A program made the translations under genes and the position numbers. 32,757 nt of DNA from Bacteroidales bacterium (GTDB lineage: Bacteria; Bacteroidota; Bacteroidia; Bacteroidales; JAFGHD01): positions 1 to 32,757 of the forward strand of contig JAFGHD010000059.1 in assembly GCA_016939365.1 (NCBI GenBank), read 5' to 3'. Each line of letters opens with the position of its first letter. Within the stretch, counting starts at the first letter, position 1. This document shows positions 23,989 to 31,567 of the stretch, piece by piece. The notes under the pieces were generated by a model that was not told the origin of the DNA, searched no databases, and saw only the letters and a list, made by a program, of their open reading frames with translations.

Positions 23989-24966
23989 TCATGGCGTGAA
24001 TCTGATGATTTTATTCCTGATGGGCTTCAGCGTCAAAAGGTATGAATGGATCGCTTTCATATCCCCATCTGTCATGCCTGCATAAGCTGTCCATGGCATC
24101 TCCGTGTTAAATCCGCCGGGCTCAATGCTCGCGCTATTCTTGTCAATGGAATCGGGGTGAAATGATTTGAATCTTCTGACAAAGCTGTCAGCACTCCAGG
24201 AGCCAATACCGGTAGCAGGATCAGGGGTGATGTTGGAGGATCGGACAATACCACCGGTAGGCAAGGGGAACTCCATACCGCCTGCAAAGTCCATGTTTTC
24301 GATAAACCGCCCCTTCTTCATTGGTGTATGGCAATGATTGCATCCTGCGGCCAATGTCATATACCTTCCATAGTCGATCGTATCGTCGGGACTGGGCCGC
24401 TTTGAAAATAAAGCTTCCCTTGGCATGGTATTGATGAGCAGGTTCATTGGGAAGTCGGCTGAGGATTTGGGCTCGTCATGCTCAATGGATTTCAGTGTCC
24501 TCAGATATGCGATGACCGCGTAAATGTCTTCCCTGTCAAGTTTGCTGAAATTGTCGTATGGCATGATCGGGAATAATGCCCGGCCGTCCCGGCTTACGCC
24601 AGATGTGACGGCCCTGAAAAGTTCCCCGTCCGTCCAGTCTCCGATACCTGCCGGAGTTAGGTTGCCCGGAATGAATTCACCGGGGAATCCCCTGTTGCGA
24701 CCGAAAGCCTCCCCTCCCGCAAAATAGCCATGATCCACCGGTCCTGAGAGTTTATTCCAGTTACGAGGGGAATGGCAGTCCATGCACATCATTACATGGT
24801 GGGCCAGATACTTACCCCTTTCAACACGTTCCGGGGTTTTCTCGATCATCAGGTCGGGTGCTGCACCGACGTTTGGAAGGTAAAACTTCAGATATCCAAT
24901 AAGAGCAGAAACTCCTGCAATAATCAGCAACAGGAGGATCAGCAAGCTTTTCCGGATCAGTCTCAT
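23989..24966 (-). CDS. Membrane-anchored dihaem cytochrome c
   Basis: A basic N-terminus and a 17-residue hydrophobic helix (LLILLLLIIAGVSALIGYL) without a clear cleavage site suggest an inner-membrane anchor with the rest in the periplasm. Two CxxCH haem c attachment motifs are present: CMDCH in the first domain and CNHCH in the second. Each domain has its own downstream Met region (FPIMPYDNFSKLDREDIYAVIAYL and EMPWTAYAGMTDGDMKAIHSYL) that could give the axial ligand. At 325 residues the two halves resemble tandem class I cytochrome domains. The role is electron transfer; partners are not in this window. It is a single gene with its own promoter box. Confidence 0.92.
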   Translation of the reverse strand: MRLIRKSLLILLLLIIAGVSALIGYLKFYLPNVGAAPDLMIEKTPERVERGKYLAHHVMMCMDCHSPRNWNKLSGPVDHGYFAGGEAFGRNRGFPGEFIPGNLTPAGIGDWTDGELFRAVTSGVSRDGRALFPIMPYDNFSKLDREDIYAVIAYLRTLKSIEHDEPKSSADFPMNLLINTMPREALFSKRPSPDDTIDYGRYMTLAAGCNHCHTPMKKGRFIENMDFAGGMEFPLPTGGIVRSSNITPDPATGIGSWSADSFVRRFKSFHPDSIDKNSASIEPGGFNTEMPWTAYAGMTDGDMKAIHSYLLTLKPIRNKIIRFTP

Positions 24967-24980
24967 TTTGTTGTTTTGTG

Positions 24981-24988
24981 CAAAACTA
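24981..24988 (-). promoter_or_regulatory. Bacteroidota -7 box for the cytochrome c gene
   Basis: The minus strand reads TAGTTTTG, matching TAnnTTTG, 14 bases before the ATG, so the leader would be very short. Upstream (25024-25046) AGATTAACAAAA occurs twice with an 11-base period, about one helical turn, which could be an activator site. Confidence 0.45.
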
Positions 24989-25023
24989 ATCGTCGGCTGA
25001 CTTTCTGTTTGAATTTAATAAGC

Positions 25024-25046
25024 AGATTAACAAAAGATTAACAAAA
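25024..25046. repeat. Two helically phased AGATTAACAAAA repeats
   Basis: The 12-mer AGATTAACAAAA is at 25024-25035 and again at 25035-25046, so the period is 11 bases. It lies 36-58 bases upstream of the cytochrome c -7 box, on the side expected for a regulator. The core TTAACAA is shared with the array at 18171-18303. Confidence 0.4.
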
Positions 25047-25145
25047 AACGCAGTTTTGGAGATTTGGATTTTTACTTATGGGGGTTGAAGTAAGGCCGGA
25101 AAGCTGATTGAGGGATTTATGGGGATGTCCTGAGCCCGGCAATAT

Positions 25146-25316
25146 TCAGAAGGGCCGGCTTTGCGGGTAAAGCCAGAGAACCAGCAGGCCGATGGCAAGC
25201 AGAAGTATTCCTGTGATAATAAAACCGGCGCCAAGGAGTTTCTTTTTTCGATAGGCTGAAAAAACGCCGAAGACAAGAAAAAGGAATGCAAAAATGATCA
25301 ACTGAAGCATCAGCAT
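25146..25316 (-). CDS. Small two-helix membrane protein
   Basis: This 56-residue gene begins MLMLQLIIFAFLFLVFGVFSAY, continues with a short basic loop RKKK, and has a second helix (GAGFIITGILLLAIGLLVLWLY) before ending PQSRPF. It has two hydrophobic helices and a positively charged loop, so the loop is probably cytoplasmic with both ends periplasmic. A ribosome-binding site AAAGGA lies eight bases before the ATG. It follows the nine-repeat secreted protein by 22 bases and would be the last gene of the lptD operon. I do not recognise the family. Its hydrophobic pattern, basic loop and Shine-Dalgarno site make it unlikely to be chance. Confidence 0.7.
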   Translation of the reverse strand: MLMLQLIIFAFLFLVFGVFSAYRKKKLLGAGFIITGILLLAIGLLVLWLYPQSRPF

Positions 25317-25338
25317 AGAGGTGTCCTTTCATTCAGTT

Positions 25339-26430
25339 TTAATGTGTATAAATTTTGTCCTTGTACCAGATACGTGTACGGTTGATGCCTTCCACAAAGA
25401 TGATCAGGTCTCTTAAAAGATTGATCTCCCTTACGGATTCATAGCTGATATGCAGGGAGCGGCATTCTGTGAACGCCTTGACATTCATGTTCTGGTCGAT
25501 GTAGGCGATGGTATTGTATGAAAGTTGGTACGGGTGGGGTATATACCGTTCGATGATGCAGACCTGTCCGTTACAGATGGTCTTGAACTGGCCCTGCTCC
25601 GAAAAGACCATTGACTGGTCTGTAACCGTATAGAATTCAGGCCTGAAGGAGCTGATTTCCATTACTTCCCCTTTGTCAAAACACTTAAACCGTCCCAAAT
25701 TGTCGACCCATGCCATACATTCGTCACCTACCTGGAAGGATTCCGGTTCAAATCCTTCCAGCTCGAACTCTTTTCCTTTGTAAAACACGCGGAATGATTG
25801 GTCCGGAACATCCATATAGGCCATGATATCACGTCCTGCAGCAAAATTCATTTCCTCCACGAACTCATCCAGTATCCGGGTTTTGCCGTGAAAAAACAGC
25901 TTGAACTTCCGGTCGAAGGTGGTCACCCATGCGATCAGGTTATCTCCTGTCTGGTAATCATCCACCGGCCAGCTGACCAGCCCGTCTTCAAGCAAAAACA
26001 ACTTGCCGTTGTAATACACTTCAATGGTGGCACTGATCGTGTTGTGCCATGCGATGAGGCTGTCCTCCACAAACCAGGTGCCTGCCTGGGTGCTGAGCAG
26101 CCTGGGTTCATCACCGTCATAGACATAGAGATGCTCGTAGATGGAGTATCCCAGCAGGAAATCCGTCGTGGTATATTTGACTGGATTTCCGGTAATCAGG
26201 GTTTTAACATTGCCATCCTGGTAAACTTTCAGATTGCTTCCGTTATCAATATATGCGATCAGTGTGCCTCCCACCTGGAAGGACTGAATTTCAAGGTATT
26301 CAAGCTTTCTGAATGTGGCTGCATCAAAAACCCAGAAATGATTCATGTAATCATTAAAGGCAGCCAGATGCTGTGCATTCAGGGGCATCCAAAGGATGGC
26401 TGTGACCCACAGTAGCAGTCTTTTATGCAT
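25339..26430 (-). CDS. Secreted protein with about nine beta-propeller-like repeats
   Basis: A signal peptide (MHKRLLLWVTAILWMPLNAQ) is followed by about nine tandem units of 33-40 residues with the pattern f.vgD.liAw.D....fkvfykGk...Le.f. Clear copies are FQVGGTLIAYIDNGSNLKVY, QTGDNLIAWVTTFDRKFKLF, FQVGDECMAWVDNLGRFKCF and QLSYNTIAYIDQNMNVKAF. The strand-rich repeats suggest a beta-propeller or solenoid exported to the periplasm or surface. I do not recognise the family and see no catalytic motif or T9SS tail. It lies 50 bases after ridA and 22 bases before the small membrane protein, so these genes probably form one transcript with lptD. Confidence 0.75.
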   Translation of the reverse strand: MHKRLLLWVTAILWMPLNAQHLAAFNDYMNHFWVFDAATFRKLEYLEIQSFQVGGTLIAYIDNGSNLKVYQDGNVKTLITGNPVKYTTTDFLLGYSIYEHLYVYDGDEPRLLSTQAGTWFVEDSLIAWHNTISATIEVYYNGKLFLLEDGLVSWPVDDYQTGDNLIAWVTTFDRKFKLFFHGKTRILDEFVEEMNFAAGRDIMAYMDVPDQSFRVFYKGKEFELEGFEPESFQVGDECMAWVDNLGRFKCFDKGEVMEISSFRPEFYTVTDQSMVFSEQGQFKTICNGQVCIIERYIPHPYQLSYNTIAYIDQNMNVKAFTECRSLHISYESVREINLLRDLIIFVEGINRTRIWYKDKIYTH

Positions 26431-26480
26431 TGCAAATCCTCCTGTCAGGTGATCCTGGTAAAGCGCAAAGGATTACCAGG

Positions 26481-26861
26481 TCAAGTCCGGATGGCTATGG
26501 TCTCGATCTCCACGAGTGCACCCAGGGGCAGTCTGACCACGCCGTAGGCTGCTCTTGCCGGAGGTTCCTCAGAGTAGTACCGGGAATAAACTTCGTTCAT
26601 TGCGCTGAAATGATCCATATTGCTGAGCAGGCAGGTCGATTTGACCACATCCCGGAATGAATAGCCTGCGGTCTCAAGGATCGCGCCGATGTTTCGCATT
26701 ACCTGCTCCGTCTGTACCCGGATATCCCCTTCGACCATCTTGCCTGTTGCCGGATCAATGGGTATCTGCCCGGAAATATACAAAATCCCGTTCGTTTCGA
26801 CCGCCTGGCTGTAAGGTCCGACGGCGGCAGGTGCCTGTGGTGTGTAAATGATCTTTTTCAT
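26481..26861 (-). CDS. ridA: RidA-family enamine/imine deaminase
   Basis: RidA hydrolyses reactive 2-aminoacrylate and similar enamines from PLP-enzyme reactions. The 126-residue protein has the family start KKIIYTPQAPAAVGPYSQAV, the central GQIPIDPATGKMV, and the C-terminal PPARAAYGVVRLPLGALVEIE with the carboxylate-binding Arg (in PARAAY) and the catalytic Glu. An in-frame ATG at 26963 would add 34 residues and overlap lptD, so I start at 26861. It lies 70 bases after lptD on the same strand. Confidence 0.96.
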   Translation of the reverse strand: MKKIIYTPQAPAAVGPYSQAVETNGILYISGQIPIDPATGKMVEGDIRVQTEQVMRNIGAILETAGYSFRDVVKSTCLLSNMDHFSAMNEVYSRYYSEEPPARAAYGVVRLPLGALVEIETIAIRT

Positions 26862-26931
26862 ATCATCTGATTTTACGACTTGGAAAAACAGGGCTGTTCT
26901 TGCCCATTTTTTTTCAAATTTACTCAGCATT

Positions 26932-29547
26932 CTAAAAATCCCTGAAATCCTTCTTTTTGTCAAGCTTCAAATCCTGCAGCAGGCTTGATTTGATGTTGAT
27001 GGTAAATCCCCACTGCTGCCTGAATCCAAGGGGTACCCAGTTGAATCGCATCTCCCAGCAATGAAGATCGCGGTATACATCGATCGAAGTATAGGTGAAT
27101 TTTTTCTCAGTAAAATCATATCCCGAAGTAAATCCGATCTTCCATTTTGGAGTTACGTTCGCGTCTCCCCGGAAGGAAATCGTCTGTACCAGGCTTTTTT
27201 CACGACTGATATCGTAGTTCCGGTAACCGTTCTGATAACGGAATGTCGTGGTATGGTTAAAGTCGTATGAGATATTCAGTGTCCAGGGGACGCTCCAGTC
27301 AACGTAATTTTCAGGATTTTCATTAACTTCCCTGAGCTCTTCCTCTGTACCTGCCGTGGAAGCCCGCTCCCCCTTTATGAGGTCGGAAGAAAGCCGGAAG
27401 CTGAGTCCCAGCCTCCAGTTATGCCGCTCCTGCCGGAACAGTTTTCTGTTCACATCCCATTCGAAGCGGTTGATTCGCTGACCCTCTTCATTCAGTGCGT
27501 AGGGATCCCACGAACTGGAATAATAGACCTGAAGGTTTTTGAAAAGGGTTGTTCTTCCGGAAATGTTGAGGGGGCTGAAGTTCAGCGAATCTTTTGCAAG
27601 GTCGTATGAAACAGCCAGTGAAAGGTCCTCGATCAGGATGATTTTCCTTAATCCTGAAACCGTATCTTTTTTGGATCGGATCTTCATCTCCAGGTTGTTG
27701 CTGAGCCTGAAACCGATATTTCCCGATTTTCTCTCAGGAGGCGATCCATAGATCGAGCCCTCGAAGATGGAGTAAATGGCAGCATTACCGGACTGATCGG
27801 TGTAATACCTGTAATAACCGAACCGGGGCTGGCTGAAATCCGGTCTGAAGGAGAAGGATAATGAGGGTTTGATCACATGCCTGACGGCACGCACCGGTCC
27901 GCGGCTGTATGTAAACACCCCATACAGGGAGGTGGAAATGTTTGAGCTGAAGTTGTAATCCCTTGCGGCTGCGAACCCATCAACGGTATCGGTCATTAAA
28001 GAGCCGTATTCCCAACCATTACCTGTCAATATGGAATCGTTGGACCAGTATTTGCGTATGGTGCGGGTATACCACCTTTCTGTGTAGTTGATGTTATTTG
28101 TCCAGACGAGATACCTGAGCAGTTTCACCGATCCGCTGGAGAGGGTCAGGTTATGCTGAAGACCGTTGCGCATCATCTTCCGTACATCTTCCTTGAATAT
28201 CAGCGTATCATATGTATTGATCCGGTTCTCAGCCTGGTTGTTGTAGTTGACACTGATGTTTTCGTACCACCTGGGTTTTCCCACCAGCTGCTTTTTTCTC
28301 AAAGGGTAAAAGCGGTTCACTGAAAATGTGATCTTGGGGAGGATCAGATTGACCTCGCGGGTGATGGTGTTTTGCTGGTGGTTCAGAGCCGCTGTAAGGA
28401 AATACTTACCCTGCCAGCTGGTGGAGTAATTGATGCTCGACTGGAATGTGTTTGAAAGATAGGCATTGGATGAAACCGGATTGAATTTGTTGTATTGACT
28501 GCTGACGACATTGACATTGGCGGAGAACTTGCTCAGGGGCCTGGCTTTGGGATCCTGGTTATGTACCCACCGGAGCTGGAAATCCTTGTAACGGTTGTAC
28601 TCAGGGGAACCCCTCTCACCAAGCAGGTTTTCGGCATAACTGAAGTTGAACGCCCCGTTGAAACGGTAACGTTTGTTATAACGAACCTGCGGCTTTAACG
28701 CCCAGCTTCCCAGGCTGTATATATCTCCGGTTACCTTCAGATCCATGTAATTGTTGATCACCTGGTAATATCCGCCGTTTTCCAGGTAGAATCCCCGGCT
28801 GGCTGATTCGCCGAATGTCGGTACCACAATGCCTGACCGTTGGCCTTTTTTGTTCGGGAACATACCAAAAGGAATGAAGAAAGGGGTCGGGACACCCTCA
28901 ATTGTCAGATAGGCGGGCCCGGTAACAATTTTATTGTCGGGAATCAGTTTTGCCCGGTTATACCTGAACTCAAAGTGAGGTGGGTCGTGGTCACAGGTTG
29001 TGTAGGATCCCCGGAAGACATTCACCTCCTGGTTAGGCATGTATTTGACTTTGGAGCCATGGATGTATCCTTCCCCGTCCTGTGTAACCACAGTCTGGAC
29101 CAATCCCTTCCTGGTACGGTAGTTATATCTCATCCGGTGGGATTCGAAACTGTTGCTACCTTCGGTGAAGACAGGGCGTCCGGTTTGATTCCCTGAGGTA
29201 TCTTCCTGGTATGTGGCCGAAACGATACTCGTTGTGAAATCAATCTCAACGTATCCGGCCTTCAGGTTGATATTCTTGTAATTGATATCGTTGTTACGGT
29301 AAAGGTATACCTTCTGTGTGGTGATATCAAACCTTATGGAATCAGACGAAAGGTAATCGACACGTGCATCCAGGGCATTGGCTGATCTTCCACGGGCTAT
29401 GGTGTCGGACTGCAGGGTATCCGATACAATGAGCAGGCTGTCAGGATCGTTAATGGTCTGTCCATGCAACATATGATTCAATCCGGTAAGCACCAGAAGA
29501 AATGCCCATAATTTTGCGCACCGGAGTGTTAATAATTTGGCCGACAA
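26932..29547 (-). CDS. lptD: LptD-like outer-membrane LPS-assembly protein
   Basis: LptD forms a beta-barrel that inserts LPS into the outer leaflet of the outer membrane. This 871-residue protein has a signal peptide (AFLLVLTGLNHMLHG). Its N-terminal OstA-like periplasmic domain includes DARVDYLSSDSIRFD, GYVEIDFTTSIVSATY and YIHGSKVKYMPNQEVNVFRGSYTTCD. A large barrel region follows, with IPFGMFPNKKGQRSGIVVPTFGES near residue 225 and many aromatic strand ends such as NGYYQVINNYMDLKVTGDIYS. This is the divergent Bacteroidota LptD type. It heads a minus-strand run with ridA, the repeat protein and a small membrane protein, and is divergent from the amidase-MCE genes. Confidence 0.93.
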   Translation of the reverse strand: MSAKLLTLRCAKLWAFLLVLTGLNHMLHGQTINDPDSLLIVSDTLQSDTIARGRSANALDARVDYLSSDSIRFDITTQKVYLYRNNDINYKNINLKAGYVEIDFTTSIVSATYQEDTSGNQTGRPVFTEGSNSFESHRMRYNYRTRKGLVQTVVTQDGEGYIHGSKVKYMPNQEVNVFRGSYTTCDHDPPHFEFRYNRAKLIPDNKIVTGPAYLTIEGVPTPFFIPFGMFPNKKGQRSGIVVPTFGESASRGFYLENGGYYQVINNYMDLKVTGDIYSLGSWALKPQVRYNKRYRFNGAFNFSYAENLLGERGSPEYNRYKDFQLRWVHNQDPKARPLSKFSANVNVVSSQYNKFNPVSSNAYLSNTFQSSINYSTSWQGKYFLTAALNHQQNTITREVNLILPKITFSVNRFYPLRKKQLVGKPRWYENISVNYNNQAENRINTYDTLIFKEDVRKMMRNGLQHNLTLSSGSVKLLRYLVWTNNINYTERWYTRTIRKYWSNDSILTGNGWEYGSLMTDTVDGFAAARDYNFSSNISTSLYGVFTYSRGPVRAVRHVIKPSLSFSFRPDFSQPRFGYYRYYTDQSGNAAIYSIFEGSIYGSPPERKSGNIGFRLSNNLEMKIRSKKDTVSGLRKIILIEDLSLAVSYDLAKDSLNFSPLNISGRTTLFKNLQVYYSSSWDPYALNEEGQRINRFEWDVNRKLFRQERHNWRLGLSFRLSSDLIKGERASTAGTEEELREVNENPENYVDWSVPWTLNISYDFNHTTTFRYQNGYRNYDISREKSLVQTISFRGDANVTPKWKIGFTSGYDFTEKKFTYTSIDVYRDLHCWEMRFNWVPLGFRQQWGFTINIKSSLLQDLKLDKKKDFRDF

Positions 29548-29575
29548 CTTGCTTTACAAATGATACTGTAAATGC

Positions 29576-29583
29576 TAAATTTG
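29576..29583 (+). promoter_or_regulatory. Bacteroidota -7 box for the amidase-MCE operon
   Basis: TAAATTTG matches TAnnTTTG. Transcription would start near 29590 and give a leader of about 145 nt before the ATG at 29735. In that leader GAATCCG (29587-29593) can pair with CGGATTC (29631-29637), and ACAGG with CCTGT further on, so it could be structured. Confidence 0.4.
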
Positions 29584-29642
29584 CGGGAATCCGTCAGGGA
29601 CGCAAACGTTCCTCCGGCATGAACCGGTCCGGATTCTGAATG

Positions 29643-29650
29643 CAAATATA
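29643..29650 (-). promoter_or_regulatory. Bacteroidota -7 box for lptD
   Basis: The minus strand reads TATATTTG. The start would be near 29636, with a leader of about 90 nt before the lptD ATG. It faces the plus-strand box at 29576-29583, so the two transcripts would overlap by roughly 50 bases. Confidence 0.4.
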
Positions 29651-29734
29651 CACGGGACGGGGTTACCGTACAGGGGGAATGTTCCTGTGGGTACAATTGA
29701 TCCCTGATACAGAAATAATTACCGGATATCATTG

Positions 29735-30844
29735 ATGCATCGAAAACGTTTTTTTCTGCTGTTTGGTGTCTTATCCCTTGCGGGTGTATATGTTTCCTTC
29801 GCGCAGACCGAAAGCAGGATTACACGCATTGTGCTGGATGCAGGGCATGGAGGCAAGGATCCGGGTGCCCTTGGGAAGAGATCGATGGAGAAGGATATCG
29901 TGCTGGCCATTGCGCTGAAAACCGGTGAAATGATCCGGGATACCCTGCCCGACATAGATGTGATCTTTACCCGGAAGAGTGATGAGTTTATCGAACTGCA
30001 CCGCCGCGCCAGGATCGCGAATGAATCGGGGGCAGATATTTTTATTTCCATTCACTGCAACTCAAATACTTCATCAACCCCTTTCGGTGCTGAGACTTAC
30101 GTGATGGGGCTGCATAAAACCTCGGAAAACCTTGAAGTTGCCAAGATTGAAAATGCAGCGATCTTCTTTGAGGAGGATTTTTCGCAGGAATACGGGGGCT
30201 TTGATCCCAATTCCGATGAAGATTATATTGTGCTTTCCATGTTTCAGTCATCCAGTATAGACCAGAGCATTGATCTGGCTTCCCGGGTACAGGAGGAATT
30301 GAAGATCATTGCAAAAAGGAAGGACAGGGGAGTCAAGCAGGCCGGATTCTGGGTTCTGTATAAAACGACTATGCCCGGGATACTCATCGAAACGGGATTC
30401 CTGAGCAATCCTGCGGAAGAGGAATTCATCAGCTCGGTAGCTGGCCAGGATCTTATTGCACGGGCCATCTGTTCGGCCTTCCTGGCATTTCGGGAGCGGT
30501 TCGAAGAGACCAACAGCCACCTGGTTTCACTTAATGTTGCAACGAAGGATTCAGTGGTCGGGATTCCTCTGCCGGAGATTCGTTTCAGGGTTCAGTTCGC
30601 ATCATACAAGAAGGAAAAGGATTTGGATTTCAGAAAATTCAGGGGCCTGGAAGATATCCGGATGTACGAGCATGATGGAATGTTCAAATACACCACCGGC
30701 AATGAACAGAATCTTGAAAGCGTGCAGATACTGAAGAAAACCCTAACACAGAAGGGCTATAAAGATGTTTTCATTGTGGCTTTTCTGGACGGGAAAAGGA
30801 TATCGCTGGAGGAGGCGCAGAAAATTACTGAGAACAAACGCTGA
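29735..30844 (+). CDS. N-acetylmuramoyl-L-alanine amidase with C-terminal SPOR-like domain
   Basis: This enzyme cleaves the amide bond between N-acetylmuramic acid and the stem peptide in peptidoglycan. After a signal peptide (FLLFGVLSLAGVYVSFAQ) comes an Amidase_3 domain. It has zinc ligands in VLDAGHGGKDPGA, in the IELHRRARIAN region (Glu/His) and in FISIHCNSN, and a catalytic Glu in ILIETGFLSN. Residues from about 285 onward (FRVQFASYKKEKD, MFKYTTGNEQN, DVFIVAFLDGKRI) form a SPOR-like peptidoglycan-binding domain. The ATG at 29735 directly follows an in-frame TTG. It leads an operon with two MCE-domain genes; the next starts four bases after its stop. Confidence 0.94.
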   Translation: MHRKRFFLLFGVLSLAGVYVSFAQTESRITRIVLDAGHGGKDPGALGKRSMEKDIVLAIALKTGEMIRDTLPDIDVIFTRKSDEFIELHRRARIANESGADIFISIHCNSNTSSTPFGAETYVMGLHKTSENLEVAKIENAAIFFEEDFSQEYGGFDPNSDEDYIVLSMFQSSSIDQSIDLASRVQEELKIIAKRKDRGVKQAGFWVLYKTTMPGILIETGFLSNPAEEEFISSVAGQDLIARAICSAFLAFRERFEETNSHLVSLNVATKDSVVGIPLPEIRFRVQFASYKKEKDLDFRKFRGLEDIRMYEHDGMFKYTTGNEQNLESVQILKKTLTQKGYKDVFIVAFLDGKRISLEEAQKITENKR

Positions 30845-30848
30845 TCAA

Positions 30849-31550
30849 TTGGCATTTGTCAGGGAAAAAAAGGCAGGTCTTTTGTTTTTGGCAGTCCTGT
30901 TAGTGCTGGCCACCGTTTTGCTGTGGAACAGGGGTAAGGCCCTTTTCATGGTAAAGAATACTTATTATGTGTTATTGCCTGATGCCGGAGGCCTTTACCG
31001 CGGCGCCGCGGTTTTTACCGGTGGGGTGGAATCAGGCAGGATTTCATCACTGAAGTTCCACCCGGACTGGAAGGGTGTGGTGATCGCTACCCTGAGGGTG
31101 GACAGTGATATTCACATCCCTCATGGTTCTGATGTTGAGCTGACCGAAGTGGACAGAATAAGGGGGGAAAGCGCCCTGTTAATAAATCTGGTAGGAGGAG
31201 CCGGTTATTATGCCTCCGGTGACACCCTGCTGTCAAGGGATCTCCTTTCAGGCAAACCGGATGGGCAGGATGCGGTTGAGAGGTTAGAAACGCCGTCGTC
31301 CGCTGAGATATTCAGAATACAGGTGCTGGCTTCCGCTATCAAAAGAAAGGAAAGCGATCCGGTCTTTCATGGTGTTCCTGTCATGGCTGTCCAAAGGAAC
31401 GGGATATGGAAGTATTATACCGGTAACTTCAACAGCCGTGAAGAAGCGGTCAGAGCGAAGGATTCCCTGCGTGCCCGCTTTTTTCCCGATGCCTTCATCA
31501 TCTCATTTCCCGATGATAAGCTTATCAGGACGGATGAAAAATCAAATTAG
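30849..31550 (+). CDS. MCE-domain protein fused to a SPOR-like domain
   Basis: A single N-terminal transmembrane helix (AGLLFLAVLLVLATVLLWN) is followed by one MCE domain (YYVLLPDAGGLYRGAAVFTGGVESGRISSLKF, then VDSDIHIPHGSDVELTEV). The last 75 residues (EIFRIQVLASA, IWKYYTGNFNSREEAVRAK, DAFIISFPDDKLI) align with the SPOR-like tail of the upstream amidase. MCE proteins build hexameric tunnels for lipid movement between membranes, and SPOR domains bind peptidoglycan stripped of stem peptides, which is the amidase product. The TTG at 30849, four bases after the amidase stop, is the likely start, because the first ATG would lose the membrane helix. It is shorter than a typical MlaD. Joining these two domains is unusual. 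Confidence 0.75.
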   Translation: MAFVREKKAGLLFLAVLLVLATVLLWNRGKALFMVKNTYYVLLPDAGGLYRGAAVFTGGVESGRISSLKFHPDWKGVVIATLRVDSDIHIPHGSDVELTEVDRIRGESALLINLVGGAGYYASGDTLLSRDLLSGKPDGQDAVERLETPSSAEIFRIQVLASAIKRKESDPVFHGVPVMAVQRNGIWKYYTGNFNSREEAVRAKDSLRARFFPDAFIISFPDDKLIRTDEKSN

Positions 31551-31552
31551 CG

Positions 31553-31560
31553 TATATTTG
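31553..31560 (+). promoter_or_regulatory. Possible promoter box before the MlaD-like gene
   Basis: TATATTTG is a perfect TAnnTTTG, directly after the stop of the MCE-SPOR gene and eight bases before the TTG at 31568. A start near 31567 would make the mRNA leaderless. No TTG lies 19-21 bases upstream, so it may be secondary to the operon promoter. Confidence 0.35.
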
Positions 31561-31567
31561 CTAAAAT

